Shown piece by piece: positions 1 through 8,300 of a DNA stretch of 64,000 bases. Made by a program: the position numbers and the translations under genes. The notes beneath the pieces were generated by a model that was given only the letters and a program-made list of their open reading frames with translations, was not told the DNA's origin and searched no databases. The first letter of the stretch is position 1. Each line of letters begins with the position of its first letter. This DNA is from Nissabacter sp. SGAir0207 (GTDB lineage: Bacteria; Pseudomonadota; Gammaproteobacteria; Enterobacterales; Enterobacteriaceae), in the NCBI RefSeq assembly GCF_005491205.1, contig NZ_CP028035.1, positions 1,674,001-1,738,000 of the forward strand, given 5' to 3'.

Positions 1-835
1 GGAGGAGCTGGGGATTGAGATCTTCATCCGCCGCGGCAAACGGCTGCTCGGCATGACCGAGCCGGGCAAGGAGCTGCTGGTGGTGGCGGAGCGCATCCTC
101 AATGACGCGGGCAACATCCGCCGGCTGGCCGATGTCTTCAGCAACAGCGACAATGGCGAACTGCACATCGCCACCACCCACACCCAGGCACGCTACAGCC
201 TGCCACGCATCATTAAGGAGTTCCGCGGCCTCTACCCACGCGTGCGCCTGACCCTCAATCAGGCGACGCCGGAGGAGATTGTCGCGATGCTGCACAGCGG
301 CGAGGCGGACATCGGCATCGCCAGTGAGCGGCTGATGAGCGATGAGGATGTGGCGGCCTTCCCCTATTTCCGCTGGCACCACGCGGTGGTGGTGCAGGCC
401 GGGCACCCGCTGGCGGAGCAGGGCACGCCAGTAACGCTGGAGCAACTCAGCACGCTGCCGCTGATCACCTACCGCCACGGCATCACCGGGCGCGGCAAGG
501 TAGACGCCGCCTTCAAGCACGCTGGCCTGACACCGGACATCACCCTTAGCGCGCAGGACTCGGATGTGATCAAGACCTATGTCGAGCTGGGGCTGGGCGT
601 CGGCATCGTGGCGGACATGTCCGAGGATCGCGCCCGCGATCAGGGGCTGATCTACCTCAACGCCGAGCACCTGTTTGACGCCAACACTGTCTGGCTGGGG
701 CTAAAGCGCAGCCAGTTGCAGCGCAACTTCGCCTGGCAGTTCATCCAACTCTGCAACCCGGCGCTCTCCCTGACTGAGATCAAGGAGAAGGTGTTCGCCA
801 GCCAGCTGGAGACGGTGGGCGACTACCAGATCTGA
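1..835 (+). CDS. cbl: LysR-family regulator Cbl, 5'-truncated by the window edge
   Basis: The open frame runs from base 2 with no start, so about 40 N-terminal residues including most of the HTH lie outside the window. The visible part begins with the segment ending the winged helix (ELGIEIFIRRGKRLLGMTEP) and continues through a full periplasmic-binding-protein-like effector domain. It ends in DYQI, as E. coli Cbl does. Cbl is a CysB-like activator of sulfur-starvation genes (ssu, tau), and in E. coli cbl lies next to nac and is nitrogen-controlled. Here it lies directly upstream of nasR in the same orientation, 57 bases apart, so a link with nitrogen control is plausible. The nearest ATG inside the fragment (base 53) is internal, not the real start. 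Confidence 0.9.
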   Translation, partial: EELGIEIFIRRGKRLLGMTEPGKELLVVAERILNDAGNIRRLADVFSNSDNGELHIATTHTQARYSLPRIIKEFRGLYPRVRLTLNQATPEEIVAMLHSGEADIGIASERLMSDEDVAAFPYFRWHHAVVVQAGHPLAEQGTPVTLEQLSTLPLITYRHGITGRGKVDAAFKHAGLTPDITLSAQDSDVIKTYVELGLGVGIVADMSEDRARDQGLIYLNAEHLFDANTVWLGLKRSQLQRNFAWQFIQLCNPALSLTEIKEKVFASQLETVGDYQI

Positions 836-892
836 CCCGGCACGCTTCTTGCAGCACAGTGCTCCTGGCTTTTGCTGATGGAGTGCTGGCTG

Positions 893-2152
893 ATGACCCC
901 CACCCCAGCCCGCTTGCGGGCGCAAGACTTTATCCTCGCCTCAAAACAGAGTGAGATTGCCGGCCTGCGCCAGCTGCTGCACACCGGCACGCTGGTGGCG
1001 GCGGTCAGCGCGCTGGTGCACGCGCTGCAACGCGAGCGCGGCCTGAGCAACATCCACCTCTCCAACCCTGCCAGCCCGGCGGCGGCCCAGCTACCGGCGC
1101 GCATCCTTGCCGCTGACCGGGCGCTGGAGGCGATCCACCCGCCGCTGGCGCGACTGGATCGCGCCCACCCGCAGGCGGGCAACCTCAGTCGGCTGTTTAA
1201 CCGGGTGGCGGGTGCGCTGCACGGGCTGGAGGGGCTGCCAGCGCTGCGCGAGGCGGTGGCGGCGCAACGCCTCGCGCCGTCGGCGGCGCTGCAACGCTAC
1301 AGCGACATCATCGCCCGCCTGCTGGGCGTGGTGTTTGAGGCCGCCGACGGCTGCGGCAACCCGGCCATCTCAAAGGCGCTGATCGCGCTGTTTGGCCTGA
1401 TGCAGGGCAAGGAGCTGGCGGGGCAGGAGCGGGCGCTCGGCGCGGCGGGCTTTGCCGCCGGGCAACTGGAGGCGGCGGCGCAGCAGCAGTTGATCGACCT
1501 GATTGACGGCCAGGAGCGCTGCCTCCAGACCTTTCTGGCGTTTGCCGACCGCGCGGCGCTGGCCAGCTGGCAGGCGGGGCCGGGGCAGGGCAACCCGGCC
1601 TTTGAGCGGCTGCGGCGGGCGCTCTGCACCGGCCGTGGCCCGCTGCCGCCGGAGACGGCGCAGCCGTGGTTCGAGATCGCCACCGCGCGCATCGACGCGA
1701 TGAAAAGCGTGGAGGAGGGGCTGGCGGAGGCGCTGACCGCCGGTTGCCGGCAGGCATTGGCGGAGGCGGAGCAGATGCTGGCGCGCCAGCATCTCAGCCT
1801 CGCGCCGCTGGCGGCAGGCGGCTATGCGCTGCTATTGCCAGCGGGCGACGGCGAGGCGCGCTATCAGGCCGATGGCGTCAGCCCGCCGCTGGGCCGGGCG
1901 ATTCTGGAGGTGATTCAGGAGCAGGCTCAGCACTTGCAACGGCTGTCGGCGGAGCTGGCGACGCTGCGTACCACGCTGGATGAGCGGCGGCAGGTTGAGC
2001 GCGCCAAGGCATTGCTGATGCAACACCGCGGCCTGAGCGAACCGGCGGCGCACAAGGCGCTGCGTGATTTGGCGATGGCGCAGAACAAAAAGCTGGTGGA
2101 GATCGCGCAGGCACTGCTGGCGGTGGGCGACATGCTGGCCCCGCCCGGCTGA
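893..2152 (+). CDS. nasR: Nitrate/nitrite-responsive antitermination protein NasR
   Basis: NasR-type RNA-binding antiterminator of about 419 aa. The N-terminal two thirds is a helical NIT nitrate/nitrite sensor domain, with the family signature QRERGLS near residue 45. The C-terminal roughly 60 residues form an ANTAR domain (ERAKALLMQHRGLSE followed by a helical A-rich tail). In Klebsiella, NasR binds the nasF leader RNA when nitrate or nitrite is present and prevents termination. The expected leader lies just downstream at 2281-2404. I chose ATG 893 because GGAG at 880-883 sits 9 bases upstream; an in-frame ATG at 878 and a TTG at 872 have no comparable ribosome-binding site. Identity is secure from domain order and context. 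Confidence 0.92.
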   Translation: MTPTPARLRAQDFILASKQSEIAGLRQLLHTGTLVAAVSALVHALQRERGLSNIHLSNPASPAAAQLPARILAADRALEAIHPPLARLDRAHPQAGNLSRLFNRVAGALHGLEGLPALREAVAAQRLAPSAALQRYSDIIARLLGVVFEAADGCGNPAISKALIALFGLMQGKELAGQERALGAAGFAAGQLEAAAQQQLIDLIDGQERCLQTFLAFADRAALASWQAGPGQGNPAFERLRRALCTGRGPLPPETAQPWFEIATARIDAMKSVEEGLAEALTAGCRQALAEAEQMLARQHLSLAPLAAGGYALLLPAGDGEARYQADGVSPPLGRAILEVIQEQAQHLQRLSAELATLRTTLDERRQVERAKALLMQHRGLSEPAAHKALRDLAMAQNKKLVEIAQALLAVGDMLAPPG

Positions 2153-2174
2153 ATGCCCCTGTTCAGGGCAAGGA

Positions 2175-2193
2175 TTGCCATCTGATGGGGCAA
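2175..2193 (+). promoter_or_regulatory. Possible NtrC-type enhancer dyad
   Basis: An imperfect dyad (TTGCC, 9 bases, GGCAA) centred about 97 bases upstream of the predicted nasF transcription start. Sigma-54 promoters need an activator bound around -100, and NtrC sites are dyads with TGC/GCA-type arms. The position fits but the match is weak. Confidence 0.3.
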
Positions 2194-2254
2194 CGGCCGC
2201 GCGGCAGGCGGGGGCATTGATGCCAAGCCGCTGATTTAAGGCTGTTTTACGAAG

Positions 2255-2270
2255 TGGCACACCCCTTGCA
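2255..2270 (+). promoter_or_regulatory. Sigma-54 (RpoN) promoter of the nas operon
   Basis: TGGCAC-N5-TTGCA, with the invariant GG and GC exactly 10 bases apart (GG 2256-2257, GC 2268-2269). It matches the -24/-12 consensus at every conserved position. It predicts a start near 2281, which is the first base of the leader hairpin. This agrees with nitrogen (NtrC/RpoN) control of nasF in Klebsiella. Confidence 0.9.
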
Positions 2271-2281
2271 TTTCATTGATA

Positions 2282-2314
2282 CCCCTTTTCGCTAATGGCG
2301 GCGAAAACGTGGGG
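2282..2314 (+). promoter_or_regulatory. nasF leader hairpin 1 (NasR antiterminator target)
   Basis: Stem CCCC / TTTTCGC pairing with GCGAAAA / GGGG around a short A/G-containing loop, located right at the predicted 5' end of the transcript. ANTAR proteins recognise tandem hairpins with small loops. In the Klebsiella nasF leader the first hairpin is needed for antitermination and the second is the terminator, the same arrangement as here. Confidence 0.75.
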
Positions 2315-2327
2315 CTCCCGGATAAAG

Positions 2328-2377
2328 GCGTCCGTTATTGCACAGCGCAGGCTGTGCAGTAACCGGACGCTTTTTTT
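2328..2377 (+). terminator. nasF leader intrinsic terminator (attenuator)
   Basis: A long GC-rich stem (GCGTCCG...CGGACGC outside, TTGCACAGC/GCTGTGCAG inside, small GCAG loop) followed by seven T. It lies between the sigma-54 promoter and nasF, so it should stop transcription unless NasR with nitrate or nitrite acts on the leader. Confidence 0.9.
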
Positions 2378-2404
2378 GTTTTTGTCCCTTGAGAAGGAAC
2401 CACC

Positions 2405-3661
2405 ATGACGCGAGTGACCTCCCGCCCGTTCTCCCCCTCCCGCCGCCGCCTGTTGGCAGGCGGCGCGGCACTGGGCGGCGGCCTGCTGCTTCCCGGCGTG
2501 CTGAATGCCGCCTGGGCGGCGGGCAGTGACGCCCCAGAGCAGCGCGAGATCCGGGTCGGCTTCATCCCGCTGACGGACTGCGCGCCGGTGGTGATGGCGG
2601 CGGTGAAGGGCTTCGACCAGAAGCACGGCATCCGCATCCTGCCAAGCAAGGAGGCGAGCTGGGCGGCGGTGCGTGACAAGCTGGTCTCCGGCGAACTGGA
2701 TGCCGCCCACGTGCTCTACGGCCTGCTGTATGGCCTGCAACTGGGGCTGGCTGGCCCGCGCCACCCGATGGCGCTGCTGATGACCCTCAATCAGAACGGG
2801 CAGGCGATCACCCTCTCCGAGGCGCTGCAACAGGCGGGCGCCACCGATCCGCAGGCGCTGCACCACTGGATCCGCTCACAGGCGCCGGGCAGCGTCACCT
2901 TTGCCCACACCTTCCCGACCGGCACCCACGCCATGTGGCTCTACTACTGGCTGGCGAACGCTGGCATCCACCCGTTCAACGACGTGCGCAACGTGGTGGT
3001 GCCGCCGCCGCAGATGGTGATGAACATGCGCATCGGCAACATGGCTGGCTTCTGCGTCGGCGAGCCGTGGAACCAGCGCGCCATCGCCGATCGCATCGGC
3101 TTCACCGCCGCCACCAGCCAGCAGATCTGGCCGGATCACCCGGAGAAGGTGCTGGGCTGCCGTGACGAGTGGGTGCGTGACCACCCCAACAGCGCGCGCG
3201 CCCTGACCACGGCGGTGCTGGAGGCGGCGCGCTGGATTGATGCCTCGCCAGCCAACCGTCAGGAGACGGCACAGGTGCTGACGGCGCGCGCCTACATCAA
3301 CACCCGGCTGGCGCTGATCGCCGGGCGGATGCAGGGCGAGTATGAGAATGGCCTCGGCCAGCGCTGGCAGGAGGCGCACCCGCTGCGCTTCTTCGCCGAC
3401 GGCGAGGTGAACTACCCGTGGCTCTCGGACGGCATCTGGTTCCTGACCCAGTTCCGCCGCTGGGGGCTGCTGAAAACCGACCCGGACTACACCGGCGTGG
3501 CGCAGGCGATCAACCGCACGGCGATCTACCGTCAGGCGGCCAGCGCGCTGGGCATCAGCGTACCGGCCGGCGAGATGCGCCGCAGCACACTGATTGACGG
3601 CAAGGTATGGGACGGCCGCGACCCGGCTGGCTACGCCAACGGCTTCACCATCAAACGATAG
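2405..3661 (+). CDS. nasF: Nitrate ABC transporter substrate-binding protein NasF
   Basis: 418-aa NrtA/NasF-family periplasmic nitrate (and probably nitrite) binding protein, the first gene of the nas operon. The N-terminus has a twin-arginine-like signal (SRRRLLAGG, residues 12-20, then a hydrophobic stretch ending around AWAAG), suggesting Tat export; no lipobox Cys is present. The body starts with the family segment IRVGFIPLTDCAPVVMA. Start ATG 2405 follows AGAAGGA. It is followed after 9 bases by the permease gene. Expression is set by the RpoN promoter and the NasR attenuator upstream. Confidence 0.92.
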   Translation: MTRVTSRPFSPSRRRLLAGGAALGGGLLLPGVLNAAWAAGSDAPEQREIRVGFIPLTDCAPVVMAAVKGFDQKHGIRILPSKEASWAAVRDKLVSGELDAAHVLYGLLYGLQLGLAGPRHPMALLMTLNQNGQAITLSEALQQAGATDPQALHHWIRSQAPGSVTFAHTFPTGTHAMWLYYWLANAGIHPFNDVRNVVVPPPQMVMNMRIGNMAGFCVGEPWNQRAIADRIGFTAATSQQIWPDHPEKVLGCRDEWVRDHPNSARALTTAVLEAARWIDASPANRQETAQVLTARAYINTRLALIAGRMQGEYENGLGQRWQEAHPLRFFADGEVNYPWLSDGIWFLTQFRRWGLLKTDPDYTGVAQAINRTAIYRQAASALGISVPAGEMRRSTLIDGKVWDGRDPAGYANGFTIKR

Positions 3662-3670
3662 GGGAATGAG

Positions 3671-4543
3671 ATGAAAAGCAACCTGCAACCACAGTCCGCC
3701 CGGCCGCCCGCCAGTAGCGCGACCGTCATCCCGCTCAACCCGGCCACGCCGGTTCGCCCGCGCCCGGCCCGGCTGCGCCCGCTGCTGCAACGCCTGATCC
3801 CCGGCCTGCTCGGCATGGCGCTGCTGCTGGTGGTGTGGCAGGTGGCGGCGCTCAACAGCCACGGCTTCCCGACGCCGCTCACCACCTGGGAGGCGGCGCG
3901 CACGCTGTTCGCCGATCCCTTCTACAACGCCGGGCCAAACGATCAGGGCATCGGCTGGAACGTTATCGCCTCGCTGCAACGGGTCGGCATCGGCTTCGGG
4001 CTGGCGGCGCTGGTCGGCATCCCGGCGGGCTTTTTGATTGGCCGCTTCACCTTTCTGGCGCGGATGCTCAACCCGGTGATCTCACTGCTGCGCCCGGTCA
4101 GTCCGCTGGCGTGGCTGCCGATTGGCCTGCTGCTGTTCCAGCGCGCCGAACCGGCCTCCACCTGGACCATCTTTATCTGCTCCATCTGGCCGATGATCCT
4201 CAACACCGCCGAGGGGGTGGCGCGGGTGCCGCAGGACTACCTCAACGTGGCGCGGGTGCTGAAGCTCAACGAACTGACGGTGATGCGCCGCATCCTGTTC
4301 CCGGCAGTGCTGCCGCATGTGCTGACCGGCGTGCGCCTCTCCATCGGCATCGCCTGGCTGGTGATTGTCGCTGCCGAGATGCTCACCGGCGGCGTCGGCA
4401 TCGGCTTCTGGGTGTGGAACGAGTGGAACAACCTGAACGTGGAAAACATCATCATCGCCATCGTGGTGATTGGCGTGGTCGGCCTGCTGCTGGAGCAGGG
4501 ACTGATGGCCATCGCCCGCCGCTTTACCTATGACGCCCGCTAA
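3671..4543 (+). CDS. nasE: Nitrate ABC transporter permease NasE
   Basis: 290-aa inner-membrane permease of the NrtB/SsuC type (binding-protein-dependent transport, MetI-like fold). A Pro-rich cytoplasmic N-terminus of about 35 residues precedes five to six hydrophobic segments. The cytoplasmic EAA-like loop (about 200-220) docks on NasD. It is preceded by a GGGGAATGAG ribosome site. It sits between the binding protein and the ATPase with 9- and 10-base gaps, so it is clearly co-translated with them. Confidence 0.92.
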   Translation: MKSNLQPQSARPPASSATVIPLNPATPVRPRPARLRPLLQRLIPGLLGMALLLVVWQVAALNSHGFPTPLTTWEAARTLFADPFYNAGPNDQGIGWNVIASLQRVGIGFGLAALVGIPAGFLIGRFTFLARMLNPVISLLRPVSPLAWLPIGLLLFQRAEPASTWTIFICSIWPMILNTAEGVARVPQDYLNVARVLKLNELTVMRRILFPAVLPHVLTGVRLSIGIAWLVIVAAEMLTGGVGIGFWVWNEWNNLNVENIIIAIVVIGVVGLLLEQGLMAIARRFTYDAR

Positions 4544-4553
4544 GGAGAGAGCC

Positions 4554-5348
4554 ATGCCGACCCATCCCCTGATTGAGGTACAGAACGTCAGCCAGCGCTT
4601 CACCACCCCGCAAGGCAGTTTTTTGGCGCTGGACAATGTCAGCTTCTCGATTGCCGCTGGTGAGACGGTGAGCCTGATTGGCCACTCCGGCTGCGGCAAA
4701 TCGACGCTGCTCAACCTGATCGCTGGCCTGACCCGGCCGAGCGAGGGGGTCTTGCTGTGCGACAACCGCGAGATTGACGGCCCCGGCCCGGAGCGCGGCG
4801 TGGTGTTCCAGAACCACTCGCTGCTGCCGTGGCTCACCTGCTACGAGAACGTGGCGCTGGCGGTGCATCAGGTGTTCCGCGGCCAGATGAACCGGGCGGA
4901 GATGCGCGACTGGATCGAGCACAATCTGGCGCTGGTGCAGATGGGCCACGCCCGCGACAAGCGGCCGGGGGAGATCTCCGGCGGCATGAAGCAGCGCATC
5001 GGCATCGCCCGCGCGCTGGCGATGAAACCCAAGGTGCTGCTGATGGACGAGCCGTTCGGCGCGCTGGATGCCCTGACGCGCGCCCACTTGCAGGACGCGG
5101 TGATGGCGATCCAGCAGCGGCTGCACACCACCATCGTGCTGATCACCCATGACGTTGATGAGGCGGTGCTGCTCTCGGATCGGGTGCTGATGATGAGCAA
5201 CGGCCCGGCCGCCCACGTCGGGCAGATCCTGCCGGTGACGTTGTCACGCCCACGCTCGCGGGTGGCGCTGGCACAAGACGCTACCTACCTGCATGGCCGC
5301 CAGCAGATTTTGCAGTTCCTCTATGCCAAACAGCCCAGCGTGGCCTGA
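4554..5348 (+). CDS. nasD: Nitrate ABC transporter ATPase NasD
   Basis: 264-aa ABC ATPase. Walker A is GHSGCGKST, the signature is SGGMKQR, Walker B is VLLMDEP, and the H-loop is LITHDVDEA. It closely resembles NrtD/NasD, which energise nitrate uptake. I chose ATG 4554 because AAGGAGAG sits 5-12 bases upstream; the longer frame from 4530 begins inside the end of nasE without a ribosome site. With nasF and nasE it forms a complete importer, and no NarK-type carrier is seen nearby. Confidence 0.92.
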   Translation: MPTHPLIEVQNVSQRFTTPQGSFLALDNVSFSIAAGETVSLIGHSGCGKSTLLNLIAGLTRPSEGVLLCDNREIDGPGPERGVVFQNHSLLPWLTCYENVALAVHQVFRGQMNRAEMRDWIEHNLALVQMGHARDKRPGEISGGMKQRIGIARALAMKPKVLLMDEPFGALDALTRAHLQDAVMAIQQRLHTTIVLITHDVDEAVLLSDRVLMMSNGPAAHVGQILPVTLSRPRSRVALAQDATYLHGRQQILQFLYAKQPSVA

Positions 5349-5357
5349 GGAGGCAAG

Positions 5358-8300
5358 ATGAGAGAGCGGCTGGTAGTGATTGGCAATGGCATGGCCGGGA
5401 TGCATCTGGTGGAGACGCTCTGCCGGCTGGCCCCGGATCGCTACGCCATCAGCGTGGTGGGCGCGGAGCCGTACGGCAACTACAACCGGGTGCTGCTCTC
5501 GCCGGTGCTGGCGGGCGAGCAGCGCGCCGAGGAGACGCTGCTGCACCCGCTGGCATGGTATGCGCGTTACGGTGTCACGCTCTATGCCGGTGAGCGCGCC
5601 CTCGGGATTGACCGCGCGCAGCAACAGGTCATTACCGCCCAGCGCCGACTGGCCTATGACCATCTGGTGCTGGCGACCGGCGCGCAGCCGGTGCGGCCGC
5701 AGGTGACGGGCCATGCGCTGCCGGGGGTGATGGGGTTCCGCACGCTGGCGGATGTGGAACAGATGCTGGCGCACTGCCAGCCCGGCGCACCGGCGCTGGT
5801 GCTGGGCGGCGGTATCCTCGGCATTGAGGCGGCCGCGGCGCTGGCGCAGCGCGGCATGGCGGTGACGCTGGTGCACCGCCACGCCACGTTGATGGAGCGC
5901 CAGCTTGACGCGCAGGCCGGTGCGCTGTTGGCCGCCGATCTGCGCGGGCGCGGCATCACGCTGCGTCTGGGCTGCGAGGCGGCGGCCTTCCACGGCGACG
6001 GCGCGCTGGCTGGCGTGACGCTCACCGAGGGCGACACCCTGCCCGCGGTGCTGGCGGTGGCCTGCCTCGGCGCGCGCCCGGATACCACGCTGGCCGCCCA
6101 TGCCGGTCTGGCCTGTGGGCGCGGCATTCAGGTGGATAACCAACTGGCGACCGCCGATCCGGCCATCTCGGCCGTCGGCGAGTGCGCGCAGGTAGGCGAC
6201 TTCACCGCCGGGCTGGTGGCGCCATGCCGGGAGCAGGCGGAGGTGCTGGCGGCGCGGCTGTCTGGCCAACCTGCCGGGGCGTGGCAGCCGTCGCCGCTGC
6301 CGACGCGGCTGAAAGTCACTGGCATCGCGGCCTTCTCCAGCGGCGAGATCACCGCGTATCCCGGCGACACCCTGCACCACACCTTCGACCCGCTGGCGCG
6401 CCACTACCGCCGCCTGCTGGTGCGCGAGGGCCAGCTGCGCGGCGTGATGCTCTACGGCGACACCGATGACGCCACGGCCTACCACCACCGGCTCGGGCAG
6501 CCGGTCACAGACACCCTGTTGCTGGCCGTTCCGGCGGCTGGCGCTGACACATTGGGGGCGGCCGGGGCCGTCCCGCAGAGGAGCAACCCGATGACCACGA
6601 TCCCTTCTGAACGCCCGGTGCTGCTGCTGGCTGGCCACGGCATGGTCGGCCACTACCTGCTGGAGCAACTGGTGGCGCGCAACCTGCACCGCCGTTACCA
6701 GATTATCGTCTGCGCCGAGGAGGCGATGCCCGCCTATGACCGCGTGCACCTGTCAGAGTTTTTCGGTGGCCGCAGCGCCGCCTCGCTCTCGCTGGTGGAG
6801 GAGGGCTTCTTCGCCCGTCACGGCATTGAGTTGCGGCTTGGCTGCACGGTGGCGGCGATTGACCGCGTGCGCCGCTGCGTCACGGACAGCCTCGGGCATG
6901 AAACCCCTTACGACCTGCTGGTGCTGGCCACCGGCTCCGCCCCCTTTGTGCCACCGATCCCCGGCCACGACCGCCCGCACTGTCTGGTCTACCGCACGCT
7001 GGATGATCTGGAAGCCATCACCGCCAGCGCTCAGGGCGCGACACGCGGGGTGGTGATTGGCGGCGGGCTGCTGGGGCTGGAGGCGGCCCACGCGCTGGCG
7101 CAGCTCGGGCTGGAGACCCACGTGGTGGAGTTCGCGCCGCGCCTGATGGCGGTGCAACTGGATGAGGGCGGCGCGGCGCTGCTGAAGCGCAAGATCGAAG
7201 CGCTCGGCGTGGCGGTGCACACCCGCCATGAGACCACCTGCATCACCGACGGCGAGCAGGCGCGCCACCGCCTCTGCTTCGCCGATGGCAGCGCGCTGGA
7301 GAGCGATCTGGTGCTGTTCTCCGCCGGTATTCGCCCGCGTGACGCACTGGCGCGTGACAGCGGGCTGGCGGTCGGCCCGCGCGGCGGCATCGTGATTGAT
7401 GACCAGTGCCGTACCTCCGATCCGGCGGTGTTCGCCCTCGGCGAGTGCGCGCTGTGGGAGGGGCGCATCTTTGGGCTGGTGGCCCCCGGCTACCAGATGG
7501 CGCGGGTGCTGGCCGACGCGCTGGCCGGTGGTGACAGCGCCTTCACCGGCGCAGACATGAGCACCAAACTGAAACTGCTGGGGGTGGAGGTCGCCTCGCT
7601 CGGCGATGCCCACGGCACCACGCCCGGCAGCCAGAGCTACAGCTGGGTGGATGGCCCGGCGGAGATCTACAAAAAGATCGTGGTCTCCGCCGATGGCACG
7701 CGGCTGCTGGGCGCGGTACTGGTGGGCGACAGCAGCGACTACCCGACGCTGCACCAGATGATGCTCAACGGCCTGCCGCTGCCGACGCAGCCGGGCAGCC
7801 TGATCCTGCCAGCCAGCGCCGGTGCGGCCCCGGCGCTCGGCGTGGCGGCACTGCCCGACAGCGCGCAGGTCTGCTCCTGCCATAACGTCAGCAAGGGGGA
7901 CATTTTGGCGGCGGTGGGCGACGGCTGTGGCGACATGGCGGGCATCAAGGCCTGCACCAAGGCCGCCACCGGCTGCGGCGGTTGCTCGGCGCTGGTGAAA
8001 CAGGTGATGGAGGCTGGGCTGGCGGCGCAGGGCGTGGAGGTGAAGCGCGACGTCTGCGAGCACTTCCCCTGGTCGCGGCAGGAGCTGTACCACTTGATCC
8101 GCGTCGGCCAGATCCGCACCTTCCCGGCGCTGCTGGCGAAGCATGGCCGCGGCCACGGCTGCGAGATCTGCAAGCCGCTGGCGGCCTCACTGTTCGCCTC
8201 CTGCTGGAATGACTACCTGTTGGCTGCGCCGCACCGGCCGCTACAGGACACCAACGACCGCTACTTCGCCAACATCCAGAAAGATGGCACCTATTCGGTG

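Noticed and set aside
872..892. TTG start at 872 for NasR
   Set aside because: No ribosome site upstream; ATG 893 has GGAG at the right distance and begins at the expected N-terminus.
5244..8156. Long minus-strand frames (501 and 467 aa) across nasC-nasB
   Set aside because: Shadows of the GC-rich coding strand, rich in R/Q/H/A, without domain motifs or ribosome sites.
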